64,000 nt of DNA. Origin: JACCXM01 sp046328335 (GTDB taxonomy: Bacteria; Chloroflexota; Chloroflexia; Thermomicrobiales; UBA6265). A model generated the notes under the pieces. It was given only the letters and a program-made list of their open reading frames with translations, was not told the DNA's origin and ran no database searches. Position 1 is the stretch's first letter. The number at the start of each line of letters is the position of its first letter. Location of the stretch: the NCBI GenBank assembly GCA_046328335.1, contig JAXLWU010000002.1, forward strand, positions 1 through 64,000, given 5' to 3'. Position numbers and translations under genes: made by a program. Shown here one piece after another: positions 33,803 to 41,882 of this stretch.

Positions 33803-35290
33803 TCAGTCCGCCGCGGCGGCTGCCTCCTCACGGGCGGGGACGTCTTCCGCCCGCCAGCGCAGGTTGAGGGTACGGTTGGCCGTCACCTCGTCCAGCCGCT
33901 TGAACTCCGTGGCGTGCGGCGCGTGCTGCACCACCTCGGGTGTCTCCGCCGCTTCCCGCGCGATCTGGCGCATGACGTCGATCAGGAAGTCGAGCGATTC
34001 CTTCGATTCGGTTTCCGTCGGCTCGATCATCAGCGCCTCGGGTACCACCAGCGGGAAGTAGACCGTCGGCGGGTGGATGCCGAAATCGAGCATCCGCTTG
34101 GCGACATCGAGCGCGCGCACGCCCTGCGCCTTCTGGCGAGTCGCCGAGAAGACCGTCTCGTGCATGCAACTGCGCTCGCCGTAGGGGAGATCGTAGAGAT
34201 CGCGCAGGCGGGCGCGGATGTAATTGGCGTTGAGCACCGCGTCTTCACTGACCTGGCGCAGTCCGGCCGCGCCGTGCATGCGGATGTAGGTGTAGGCGCG
34301 GACGAACATCCCGAAGTTGCCATGGAAGGCATGCAGGCGGCCGATGGTCGCTTCCGGCTGGAAGAACTCGAAGCGTTCGGCATCGTCCGCGGCACGGCGC
34401 ACGCGGGGTCCCGGCAGGAATCGCGCGAGATCGGCGCGGACGCCGACTGGCCCGGAACCAGGACCACCACCGCCATGCGGAGTAGAAAAGGTCTTGTGCA
34501 GGTTGAAGTGCATCACGTCGATGCCGAGATCGCCGGGGCGGGCAATGCCGAGGATGGCGTTGAAGTTGGCGCCATCGTTGTAGACCAGTCCACCCGAGGC
34601 ATGGACCGCGGCGATGATCTCCTCGATGTGCTCGTCCCACAGGCCGAGGGTATTCGGGTTGGTGATCATCAACCCGGCGGTATCCGGGCCGACCGCGGCT
34701 TGCAGCGCCTCGAGATCGCAGTTGCCGCGCTCGTCCGACGGGATGGTGACGACCTGGTAACCAGCCATCACCGCCGTGGCCGGGTTGGTGCCGTGGGCGC
34801 TGTCCGGCACCAGGATCTTGGTGCGGGCGGAATCACCGCGGGCCGCGTGCCAGGCGCGAATGACGAGGCAGCCGGTCAGTTCACCCTGAGCGCCAGCGGC
34901 CGGTTGCAGGGCGACCGCCGGGAACCCCGAAATCTCGCCGAGCATCTCCTGCAGTTCATACATCAACTGCAACGCGCCTTGGACGGTGCTCTCGTCCTGA
35001 TAGGGGTGGATGTTGGCAAACCCGGGGAGGCGGGCGACCGCCTCGTTGATCTTCGGGTTGTACTTCATCGTGCAGGAGCCGAGCGGATAGATGGCGATAT
35101 CGATGGCGTGGTTCTTCTGGGAGAGGCGGGTGTAGTGGCGGATCACGTCGATCTCGCTGACCTCCGGCCACTCCAGCCGCTCGCGCAGGAGCCCCTCCGG
35201 CAGAGGCGTCAAGGGGACATCCGGTTCCGGAAAACGCACCCCGCGCCGGCCCGGTTTGCTTAGTTCATGGATCAGCGGTTCGACCGCCAT
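33803..35290 (-). CDS. gcvPB: Glycine dehydrogenase (decarboxylating) subunit 2, P2 of the glycine cleavage P-protein
   Basis: A 495-residue protein. The fold-type I PLP motif is HFNLHKTFSTPHGGGGPGSG with the PLP lysine at K266. Other family stretches are YPLGSCTMKYNPKINE, ALQPAAGAQGELTG, PDSAHGTNPATAVMAGYQVV and MIEPTETESKESLDFLIDVM. Together with subunit 1 (gcvPA) it decarboxylates glycine and passes the aminomethyl group to the lipoyl H-protein. The size is that of the split two-subunit form. Neither gcvPA, gcvH nor gcvT is in the window. The Ala/Glu-rich C-terminal tail is not conserved. No glycine riboswitch was seen upstream. Confidence 0.95.
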   Translation of the reverse strand: MAVEPLIHELSKPGRRGVRFPEPDVPLTPLPEGLLRERLEWPEVSEIDVIRHYTRLSQKNHAIDIAIYPLGSCTMKYNPKINEAVARLPGFANIHPYQDESTVQGALQLMYELQEMLGEISGFPAVALQPAAGAQGELTGCLVIRAWHAARGDSARTKILVPDSAHGTNPATAVMAGYQVVTIPSDERGNCDLEALQAAVGPDTAGLMITNPNTLGLWDEHIEEIIAAVHASGGLVYNDGANFNAILGIARPGDLGIDVMHFNLHKTFSTPHGGGGPGSGPVGVRADLARFLPGPRVRRAADDAERFEFFQPEATIGRLHAFHGNFGMFVRAYTYIRMHGAAGLRQVSEDAVLNANYIRARLRDLYDLPYGERSCMHETVFSATRQKAQGVRALDVAKRMLDFGIHPPTVYFPLVVPEALMIEPTETESKESLDFLIDVMRQIAREAAETPEVVQHAPHATEFKRLDEVTANRTLNLRWRAEDVPAREEAAAAAD

Positions 35291-35675
35291 ACCGCGTTTT
35301 CTCCCGGAATGATGGGCAAATCACATCCCGCGAGAGCCGCGGGCAACCGTGCGATGGTAGCACGATACGGGTGTCCGTTTGTGATCTCGCGCAACACGCC
35401 GGTTGGCCGCGCGATTCAGCCAGTCGCACGCCCAATCGAATCTTCGACCATGGTGAAAGACTGGCCGGAAAGCCACTCGAGGCTCCCGTAGCACGCCGTA
35501 ACCGGCCGTGATCCGGATGTTGGTCCGGAAAAAAGCGACGAGGCCGGATCGATGTCGATCCGGCCTCGTCTTGCCACGGCCAGGCGCCGGGAGCGTTGGT
35601 GTGTTGGGAGGCGCCGGCAACTGCCGGCGGCTGACAGTCGTCCGGTCGAGACGGCCGGAATGCGCTGAATGGAGG
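35291..35675. other. Intergenic stretch between divergent-looking genes, holding a terminator
   Basis: 385 bases. Apart from the terminator at 35529-35570 I see no gene. The part next to 35290 should contain the gcvPB promoter. Confidence 0.5.
35529..35570 (-). terminator. Rho-independent terminator for the small Tat-protein transcript
   Basis: Stem arms GACGAGGCCGGATCGA (35537-35552) and TCGATCCGGCCTCGTC (35555-35570) are perfectly complementary. On the minus strand the hairpin is followed by GCTTTTTTCC (the A-run at 35529-35534). It ends the minus-strand transcript of 35676-35879. Confidence 0.88.
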
Positions 35676-35879
35676 TTAGTCCCGCGCGCGCTTGTTGCGA
35701 TTGCGGCGATGTCGATTGCGATGGGGATACTTCCCATCGTGGCCGTTGCCATCGCCGTTGCCGTTGCCATTGCCGTTGCCGTTGCCAGCAAGGGCCGGCA
35801 GGGCGGCCATGCTGGCGCCAGCGACGAGGGTGGTCGCGCCGAAGGCGATGCTGGAGAGGACGGTGCGTCGGCTGATCAT
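35676..35879 (-). CDS. Small Tat-exported Gly-Asn repeat protein
   Basis: A 67-residue protein. The N-terminus SRRTVLSSIAFGATTL is a twin-arginine leader (SRRxxL), with cleavage probable after ALPALA. The mature peptide begins with five GN repeats (GNGNGNGNGNGDGNGHDG) and ends strongly basic (HRNRHRRNRNKRARD). Ribosome site AGAGGAG sits upstream and an ideal terminator downstream. Similar Asn-Gly runs occur in the 19.9-kb membrane protein N-terminus. Function unknown. Confidence 0.7.
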   Translation of the reverse strand: MISRRTVLSSIAFGATTLVAGASMAALPALAGNGNGNGNGNGDGNGHDGKYPHRNRHRRNRNKRARD

Positions 35880-36055
35880 GGTGATGCTCCTCTGATGTGC
35901 AGTGTCGGTTTGGACGAAGAGCCTGATACGGTGACAGCGACGGTGCCTGGCCGTGTGCGGGAGTGAGACGCTTGCGCTACCCGGGTGGCGCGCTTACCCG
36001 TCTCGATGCACTTCCCCTCGCGGCAGCAGGCGATGCGATTGCCGGGTTCGGTCAT
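35876..36055 (-). CDS. Possible 59-residue Cys-containing protein, translationally coupled to the Tat protein
   Basis: ATG 36055 is preceded by AGAAGGAGACGGTT, a strong ribosome site. The frame (MTEPGNRIACCREGKCIETG...) ends at TGA 35878-35876, which overlaps the next ATG as ATGA. The CC-x3-C cluster and basic composition recall small metal- or redox-active peptides, but no family is recognised. The evidence is position and signals only; no conservation can be shown here. Confidence 0.4.
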   Translation of the reverse strand: MTEPGNRIACCREGKCIETGKRATRVAQASHSRTRPGTVAVTVSGSSSKPTLHIRGASP

Positions 36056-36260
36056 AACCGTCTCCTTCTCCCGGTTCCCGATCTGCCGCGCCTCCGCGCC
36101 GCGGGAAGGGCACTCCGGAGTATGTGGCGATGTGCTCCCGGCTACATCCGTACAAACTACCGGTTTCTCGATGTGGCTGATAGCCACACGGTTCAACCGG
36201 GCCAGGATGTGTCCGAGATCCACTGCGCGATCTCGACGTCGCACCGCGGCGTTCGTCTTC

Positions 36261-36977
36261 CTACGCGCACTGCTCGTTCTCGTTGCAGTGGCCGCTACAG
36301 CACTGCTGGTTTTCGCCTCCCTGGCCGAAGATGCAGAACGACCCCGAGGACAGGCAGCACACCTTGTCGGGGAGATAGCCGGGGACGACGCGGCAGAGGT
36401 AGTTGGCTTCACTGCAATGCTCGTCGAGTTCGCAGGGCATGTTGAGCGCCGAGCGACAACGGCCCCGCGAGCAGAAACGGCCGACGCCACACTGATCCGT
36501 GTCGCTGCATGGCGCCCCCCAGGTCCCCCGGCACGCCAGATGCGTTTCGAGCGCGGAGCGGTCGCAGATCAACTGGGGACAGCATCCTTCCGGGGTTGTG
36601 CAGGGCTGCAGGACCGGTTTACAGCAGCGCCGATCCTGACATTCGAGCAGGTTGGGAAAGTCCTCGCAGCACTCGGCGTTCACCTCGCATACGCCTCCCA
36701 ATGGGCGACATTGATCATCGTCACAGGCATGGCATAACTCGCCGCCAATTCCACAGCGCCCCCCTCCCTGTTGCGCCGGGTGAATGCACCGGCCGAAGGT
36801 GCTGGTGCAGCAGCCGTCGGCGCACTGTTTGGCGCAGGCGCGCTTCTTTTTCTTCCTGGCACTTGCCTGCTCGCGGCGGAGGGACGCGGCGACTCCGATC
36901 GCAAGTCCACCCAGCGTGCGCCGGGAGAGCCTCGCACCGAGCCGGCTCACGAAGTGATCGAAGCGTTCCGGATCCAT
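36261..36977 (-). CDS. Tat-leader Cys-rich secreted protein
   Basis: A 238-residue protein from ATG 36977 (AAGGAG upstream); the longer frame is not supported. The N-terminus MDPERFDHFVSRLGARLSRR continues as TLGGLAIGVAAS, a leader type shared with the proteins at 44030 and 63106. The mature part is dominated by about 34 Cys in short loops (CAKQCADGCCTSTFGRC; CEVNAECCEDFPNLLECQD; CGVGRFCSRGRC; CCLSSGSFC; QQCCSGHCNENEQC), resembling disulfide-rich or metal-binding secreted repeats. No enzyme motif. Function unknown; disulfide formation outside the cell is inferred. Confidence 0.75.
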   Translation of the reverse strand: MDPERFDHFVSRLGARLSRRTLGGLAIGVAASLRREQASARKKKKRACAKQCADGCCTSTFGRCIHPAQQGGGRCGIGGELCHACDDDQCRPLGGVCEVNAECCEDFPNLLECQDRRCCKPVLQPCTTPEGCCPQLICDRSALETHLACRGTWGAPCSDTDQCGVGRFCSRGRCRSALNMPCELDEHCSEANYLCRVVPGYLPDKVCCLSSGSFCIFGQGGENQQCCSGHCNENEQCA

Positions 36978-37248
36978 CGCGTGCTCCTTGTTGTTCTTCG
37001 CGCCCGGGCTGAAGCGCCCAACCGACCAGCGCCACTTGCCATCCATCGTAGGGATCGCGACCGCGACGGGCATCCGGGAGTCCCGCCATTTTCTGGAGCA
37101 AATCGGGCAAGTTGGAGGCAAGATGTTAATTTCGGGGCCAAGATGTTAAAGGGAAGGTGTGTCGTTCGGCGCGAAGGGACCGCGATCCTGGCGGAGGCAT
37201 GATCCGCCACCGTCGGCGGTGTCAGATCGTGCGTTCCACTGCCATCGC

Positions 37249-37737
37249 CTAAAGGGTCGGACGGGTCGTGTCCCAGGTCCAGCCGTCGGTTTCGGGTGGT
37301 TCGTAACCGGCCTGGGTGAGGGCGGTCTTCACCTGGGTGCGGTGTTCAACGGCGTGGTCGATCGCCTGCACGAGAAGGAACGACGAGCGATAGCGCTGGT
37401 CTTCGCCACGTCGGAATATGGTGACGACAGGATCGCCGTGCAACGTTTGCGCCAGGGCGATCAGCGCCTCCCCGGACTGTCGCGCCGGATCGCGCAGCGC
37501 GGCGATGGCAGGGCTGCTCTCTGCCAGCACGGAGTGGCGCTCCGGAAGCCCACCGGTAAGTGCCGTGGCATAGAAATCCTCAGCGTCGACGAGATGGGCG
37601 AGCGTATCGCGGATGTTGCCGAACGTGCCGGGCACGTTCGTCGCCAGCACCTCGTCCGGCAATTCGGCGCAAAAATCGATCAGGGAAAGATTGGCCCAGA
37701 GATTGTGCCGAAACAGATCGGCGAGGATTTCGCTCAT
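37249..37737 (-). CDS. DinB-family protein at the end of the ssu operon
   Basis: A 162-residue protein from ATG 37737 (MSEILADLFRHNLWANLSLI). The frame upstream only translates repeat DNA. It has the DinB pattern: the N-terminal helix with HNLWANLSLIDF (first His), TLAHLVDAEDFYATAL (second His) and VQAIDHAVEHRTQV (HxxxH, third/fourth ligand). DinB proteins bind a divalent metal and many are thiol-dependent transferases. It follows the sulfonate uptake genes and the luciferase-like oxidoreductase in the same direction, separated by a repeat-filled 318-bp gap, so co-transcription is uncertain. Confidence 0.82.
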   Translation of the reverse strand: MSEILADLFRHNLWANLSLIDFCAELPDEVLATNVPGTFGNIRDTLAHLVDAEDFYATALTGGLPERHSVLAESSPAIAALRDPARQSGEALIALAQTLHGDPVVTIFRRGEDQRYRSSFLLVQAIDHAVEHRTQVKTALTQAGYEPPETDGWTWDTTRPTL

Positions 37738-38055
37738 ATCACTCCTGAACACAGGTTGTCGGCTATCAGCCGAGACGGCAAGACGGCAAGACGGCAAGAC
37801 GGCGAGTCGGCAAGACGGCGAGTCGGCAAGTCGAGCAGGCGAGAAGTCGCCGAGGCTCGATACATCCAATGCAGTGGCGTGCGCATGTCGTGTCGGTCCG
37901 AGCCGCAGCGAGGAATCTCGTTCGTCACAATGTTGAGCATAAACGCCGAGGGCCCTCGTTCCTCGGGACGACACCATTCCTGACCCCCGACTCCCGACCC
38001 CTGACCCCTGACTCATTCTTGCCGACTTGCCGTCTTGCCGACTCGACTTCTCGCC
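37738..38055. repeat. Repeat-filled gap: short-unit tracts and family B copy 4
   Basis: Bases 37771-37845 are GGCAAGAC/GGCGAGTC unit repeats. 37888-37974 is family B copy 4 (TGTCGGTCCGAGC, GCGAGGAATCTCGT, GAGGGCCCTCGTTCCTCGGG, ACGACAC). 37980-38012 has CCCCGACTCCCGACCCCTGA-type units, and 38027-38058 the reverse complement of the first type (TTGCCGACTTGCCGTCTTGC). No gene. Confidence 0.8.
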
Positions 38056-38886
38056 TCAACGTGGCGGTCCGGCCGCGATGCGGGCGCGCAAGCCCTCGAC
38101 ACTGGCGTGCTCCCAGGGCGATTCGATCCACCAGGTTGCCCCGGCGTCCGCCAGCGGCGCAACCCGATCGTGGGCGGCGGCGCGGTCAACAGCGGGCGTC
38201 GTTCCTTCGAGAACGATATCGTATGATCGCTCACCCTGTTTGCGCGTCGGAGCGGCGGCGACGATTTCCCGCACGATCTCGGGCGTCACCGGATCGTAAC
38301 TGCCGCTGGCGCCAAAGATGAAGGGCATGATGCCGTCGTAGCGGAAGGCGCGGGCGACGCTCTTCGGGCGGCCCCAGGCAGTGACCACCCAGATCGGGAT
38401 GCGCGGTTGCTGCACCGCCGGCGGGCGGAACGCGAATTCCGGCAGGTGATAGTGAGATCCCTCGTAAGAGAAGGGTTCGCCGCGCCAGGCGAGGGAGAGA
38501 ATCTCCAGCGTTTCGTCAAGGAGCGCGGCGCGCTCGCCCCGGTTGGTCGCTTCGCCAACACCGGCGAAGGCCAGATCGTCCAGGGCACCGAGCCCGACCG
38601 GCACCACCAGCCGCCCGCGGGAGAGATGATCGAGGGTCGCCGTTTCCCGGGCAACTTTCCACGGCCGCCGGCGGGAGAGCGGGGAGACGATGGCGCCGAA
38701 GCGGGCGCGCGTGGTGCGCATGGCGATCACCGCCATCGTCACCCAGGGATCGTAGATCGGATCGGCGCCGGGAATCATCACTCCGTCCCAGGTGAAGACG
38801 CCGTCCCACGCCGCTGCTTCCGCCGCGGCGGCCATGTCGCCGATCTGATGAATATCGCCAGCGGTAAGCACGATGCCGTAGTGCAT
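38056..38886 (-). CDS. LLM-class (F420- or flavin-dependent) oxidoreductase
   Basis: A 276-residue luciferase-like monooxygenase-fold protein from ATG 38886 (MHYGIVLTAGDIHQIGDMAA). Typical segments are WDGVFTWDGVMIPGADPIYD, ARFGAIVSPLSRRRPWKVAR, LDHLSRGRLVVPVGLGALDD, LDETLEILSLAWRGEPFSYE and PRIPIWVVTAWGRPKSVARA. Proteins of this class use FMNH2 or F420H2. Because it lies directly behind ssuA/ssuC in the same direction it may fill the role of SsuD (desulfonation), although its sequence is closer to F420-type members, so the cofactor is uncertain. Confidence 0.85.
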   Translation of the reverse strand: MHYGIVLTAGDIHQIGDMAAAAEAAAWDGVFTWDGVMIPGADPIYDPWVTMAVIAMRTTRARFGAIVSPLSRRRPWKVARETATLDHLSRGRLVVPVGLGALDDLAFAGVGEATNRGERAALLDETLEILSLAWRGEPFSYEGSHYHLPEFAFRPPAVQQPRIPIWVVTAWGRPKSVARAFRYDGIMPFIFGASGSYDPVTPEIVREIVAAAPTRKQGERSYDIVLEGTTPAVDRAAAHDRVAPLADAGATWWIESPWEHASVEGLRARIAAGPPR

Positions 38887-39049
38887 GGGATCTCCGAAGT
38901 CGAGAAGGCGAGCAGTCGAGGAGTCGAGGAGTCGAGAAGAGAAGACGGCGAGTCGGCGAGTCGGCAAGTCGGCGAGACGGCAAGAATACTGCTAGCCGAT
39001 AGCCGCCACCCGACAGCCGCCACCCGCTACCCGCCACCCGACAGCCGCC
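38887..39049. repeat. Short-unit intergenic repeats
   Basis: 38893-38985 is composed of GTCGAGGAGTCGAG, GAAGACGGCGAGTC and GGCAAGTCGGCGAG units. 38990-39052 is composed of GCCGCCACCCGACA and GCTACCCGCCACCC units. The unit types match those at 37.8, 43.3 and 44.5 kb. Confidence 0.8.
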
Positions 39050-39946
39050 TCAACCGCCGCGGAAGGTGTCGTTCCAGCGTAGCAGGCGGCGCTCGCCGCG
39101 GGCGAGGAGAACATCGGTCCCCTTGCCAAGTAACGCGAGCAGGACGATGCCAAGCATCAGGATATCGGCGCGGCCGGTGTTCTGGGCATCGACGAGCAAG
39201 AAGCCGAGCCCGCGCGAGGCGCCGATCAATTCTGCCGCCACCAGGAACAACCAGGCCTGGGCGAGCCCGAGCCGCAACCCGGTCAGCAGCGACGGGAGCG
39301 CCGCCGGGAAGAGGATCTCCTGGGTCAGGCTGACTCCGCGCAAGCCGTAGGCGCGGCCGACCTCGATCAACTTGCGGTCGATCTGGCGCACCCCGGCAAC
39401 CAGATTGGTGTAGACCGGGAAGAAGGCGCCGACGGCGATCAACAGCAGTTTCGGCAGATCGCCGATGCCGAACCAGAGGACGAAGAGGGGAACCCAGGCA
39501 AGCGAGGGGACCGCGCGAAACGCCTGGATCGTGGGTGCGAGAAACCCTTCCGCGACACGGGAGAACCCAACCAGTAGGCCGATGGCGATGGCGATGGCCG
39601 CCCCGGCGGTCCAGCCGATGGCGACGCGCTGAACACTGGCCGTTACGTTCGGCACCAGTTGCCCGATCGCTTGCAGTTCCCGCGCCGCGGCTACCACATC
39701 GAGCGGGGGCGGCAACTGGCCGGCGGTGTAGATTTCGCGGTTGACGGCAAGTTGCCAGATGACCAGGAGCAGCAGCGGCAGCAGCAACGCCCGCGCGACC
39801 GCGATCACCCCGACCGGACGACCGAGCCCGAGTGATGGCCGGGCAACCGCGCGAGATCGCGCGAACTGGGTCTCGGCGCGATCGAGCGCCGGGTCGATGG
39901 TCACCATTCGCGTGTCACTCCTCGCCGCGTCCGCTCCGGGGTTCAT
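39050..39946 (-). CDS. ssuC: ABC transporter permease, sulfonate/nitrate/taurine type
   Basis: A 298-residue protein with about six transmembrane helices (VARALLLPLLLLVIWQL; IGWTAGAAIAIAIGLLVGF; LAWVPLFVLWFGIGDLPKLL; LRLGLAQAWLFLVAAELIGA; DILMLGIVLLALLGKGTDVL). The cytoplasmic EAA loop is RAYGLRGVSLTQEILFPAAL. This is the SsuC/TauC/NrtB family. It acts in the membrane with SsuA and SsuB encoded just upstream. The first 40 residues are non-conserved; a start at the Met at residue 14 is possible. Confidence 0.92.
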   Translation of the reverse strand: MNPGADAARSDTRMVTIDPALDRAETQFARSRAVARPSLGLGRPVGVIAVARALLLPLLLLVIWQLAVNREIYTAGQLPPPLDVVAAARELQAIGQLVPNVTASVQRVAIGWTAGAAIAIAIGLLVGFSRVAEGFLAPTIQAFRAVPSLAWVPLFVLWFGIGDLPKLLLIAVGAFFPVYTNLVAGVRQIDRKLIEVGRAYGLRGVSLTQEILFPAALPSLLTGLRLGLAQAWLFLVAAELIGASRGLGFLLVDAQNTGRADILMLGIVLLALLGKGTDVLLARGERRLLRWNDTFRGG

Positions 39947-40002
39947 GTCAGGTCGGGCGCGGGGACCGTTCCCGGTTCCAACAGAAACGGTCCCCGCACG
40001 TC

Positions 40003-40995
40003 CTACTTCGCGACGACACCCTGCGCGATTTCCGGCGCCAACAGTTCCGCCAGCACTGCTGCGACGTCTGTATCTGGCTTCACCTGATTCTCGGACACCA
40101 TGATCGGGATGACGGCTTCCAGCACCTCGATCTGCGTATCGCCCGGCACCGGGTCGATGTCGAGCACGGTCCGCTCGAACAGTTCGCGCTGGGCGACTTC
40201 CGGCTTGATTTTCGCCTCTTCGGCGAGGATCGTCGCCGCGTCATCCGGATTGTCGATGATCCACTGCCGCGCCCGCTCGTACTGCTCGATGACGGTGGCG
40301 GCCAACTCCGGGTACTGGGTGATGAACGCCTCGCGGGCGTTGAGGAACCCGTAGGTGTTGAAGTCGATATTGCGGTAGAGCAACTTGGAGCCGGCTTCCA
40401 GTTCGCTCGCCGCCATGTGCGGATCGAGCCCGGCCCAGGCGTCGACTTCGCCCCGTTCCAGGGCGACCCGGCCATCGGCATGCTGGAGATTGACGACTTC
40501 GACATCCGATCCAGTCAGCCCGGCCTCGTTCAGCGAGCGAAGGAGGAAGAAGTAGGGATCGGTCCCCTTCGTGGCCGCGATCTTCTTGCCCTTCAGGTCG
40601 GCAACCGCGGTCAGGGTCGAATCGGCAGGGACCACCAGCGCCGTCCACTCCGGTTTGGAGAAGATGTAGACGTTCTTGATCGGCGATCCGTTGGCGCGAG
40701 CCAGCAGGGCCGCGGCGCCTGCGGTGGAGCCGAAATCGATCGCTTCGGCGCGGAGGAATTCGTTTGCCTTGTTGCTGCCCGCGCTGAGGACCCACTCCAC
40801 CCCGATCCCCTGATCGGCGAGCGCTTCCTCCAACCAGCCGTTCCGGCGCAGCACGAGACTGCTCGGGTTGTAGTAGGCGTAATCGAGGCGGATCGTGGCC
40901 GGTTGCTCCTGTGCCACGGCTTGGCCCCTGCGCAGCACGGGTGCCGCAGCCAGTACGACCACACCCTGAATGACCGTCCGTCGCGAAATCGTCAT
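40003..40995 (-). CDS. ssuA: Aliphatic sulfonate ABC transporter substrate-binding protein
   Basis: A 330-residue exported protein. The leader ISRRTVIQGVVVLAAAPVLR has a twin-arginine SRRxxI motif, with cleavage probably near QAVAQ. The SsuA-type fold shows RLDYAYYNPSSLVLRRNGWL, FLRAEAIDFGSTAGAAALLA, VPADSTLTAVADLKGKKIAA (the DLKGKKIA signature), GRVALERGEVDAWAGLDPHM and DPVPGDTQIEVLEAVIPIMV. It captures sulfonates outside the membrane and delivers them to SsuBC. It is second in the riboswitch-controlled operon. Taurine or another organosulfur ligand cannot be excluded. Confidence 0.9.
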   Translation of the reverse strand: MTISRRTVIQGVVVLAAAPVLRRGQAVAQEQPATIRLDYAYYNPSSLVLRRNGWLEEALADQGIGVEWVLSAGSNKANEFLRAEAIDFGSTAGAAALLARANGSPIKNVYIFSKPEWTALVVPADSTLTAVADLKGKKIAATKGTDPYFFLLRSLNEAGLTGSDVEVVNLQHADGRVALERGEVDAWAGLDPHMAASELEAGSKLLYRNIDFNTYGFLNAREAFITQYPELAATVIEQYERARQWIIDNPDDAATILAEEAKIKPEVAQRELFERTVLDIDPVPGDTQIEVLEAVIPIMVSENQVKPDTDVAAVLAELLAPEIAQGVVAK

Positions 40996-41159
40996 CGCTC
41001 CCTCTCCCTTCCGTGATTCGTCAATCGTCCGTCGTCAACGATTGGCCAACGGCCACAAGCCGATAAACCGCTCCGTTATCTCCTTCTCCCCCTGAGGCGG
41101 CACAGCCGCCGGCACCCCCTGAGGCGAAACCGGCACCCCTTAGCACAGCGACACCCCCT

Positions 41160-41882
41160 TCACGCCACGTCCTGCAAACCAAACCGCCCGAGGATCTGGC
41201 CGCGTAGCCGGGCGAGATCGTGTCCGGCGGTGGCAAATTCGGCGCGAATCGACGCCGGGCATCCGCCGAGCAGCACGACGCGGTCGGCGAGGCGGAGGGC
41301 CTCGTCGACGTCATGGGTCACCAGCAGCACGGTGCGGGAACGATCGCGGCAGGTCTCGCGCAGGAGATCGCCCATCTGCAGCCGGGTGAAGGCATCGAGC
41401 GCAGCGAACGGCTCGTCCAGCAGGAGGACGGCGGGTTTGCGAATGAAGGCGCGGGCCAACGCCACCCGCTGCGCCATGCCGCCCGAGAGTTGATGCGGCC
41501 AGGCGCCTTCGCTACCGGAGAGACCGACCCGGGCCAGCATTGCGGCGGGGGCTTCCGCATCGCGGACGCCGCGCGCGCCGAGCGCGACATTCGCCGCCAC
41601 CGACCGCCAGGGGAGGAGACGCGGTTCCTGGAACACCACCGCGCAGCGCGGATCGCAATCGGTGACGGTCTTGCCGCCGATGCGGATTTCGCCGCGGCTT
41701 GGGTGGTCGAGCCCGGCGATCAGCCGCAGCAGCGTACTCTTGCCGCACCCACTCGCGCCAAGCACCGCCACGAATTCTCCTGGCGCCGCTTCGAGTTCGA
41801 TATCGTACAGAACCGGGAGCGCCCGAGTCTGGTTGGCGAAGGTCTTGGCGACCCCGCGCACCGTAACCGCTTCCGCCACCGC
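41160..41882 (-). CDS. ssuB: ABC transporter ATP-binding protein, sulfonate type
   Basis: A 240-residue protein from GTG 41882, which has AGGGAGGGG six bases upstream; an in-frame TTG at 41921 would add 13 residues. Motifs: Walker A GASGCGKST, Q-loop FQEPRLLPWRSVAANVALGA (the EPRLLPW typical of SsuB/TauB), signature LSGGMAQRVALARAF, Walker B VLLLDEPFAALD, H-loop LVTHDVDEALRLADRV. It powers SsuC-mediated uptake. It is the first gene of the operon, behind the SAM-I riboswitch at 41986-42088. Confidence 0.92.
   Translation of the reverse strand, partial: AVAEAVTVRGVAKTFANQTRALPVLYDIELEAAPGEFVAVLGASGCGKSTLLRLIAGLDHPSRGEIRIGGKTVTDCDPRCAVVFQEPRLLPWRSVAANVALGARGVRDAEAPAAMLARVGLSGSEGAWPHQLSGGMAQRVALARAFIRKPAVLLLDEPFAALDAFTRLQMGDLLRETCRDRSRTVLLVTHDVDEALRLADRVVLLGGCPASIRAEFATAGHDLARLRGQILGRFGLQDVA

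Noticed and set aside
33803..35290. Glycine riboswitch expected upstream of gcvPB
   Set aside because: I searched 35291-35675 on the minus strand by eye and found no tandem glycine aptamer blocks.
35537..35570. Possible REP element or attachment site
   Set aside because: The perfect stem with a T-run on the minus strand behind a minus-strand gene is better explained as a terminator.
37771..37845. Possible CRISPR array in regularly repeated DNA
   Set aside because: Units are 7-10 bases without unique spacers; no cas genes nearby.
37738..38016. Upstream extension of the DinB-family gene
   Set aside because: Codons translate GGCAAGAC-type tracts and a family B repeat, with no conserved residues.
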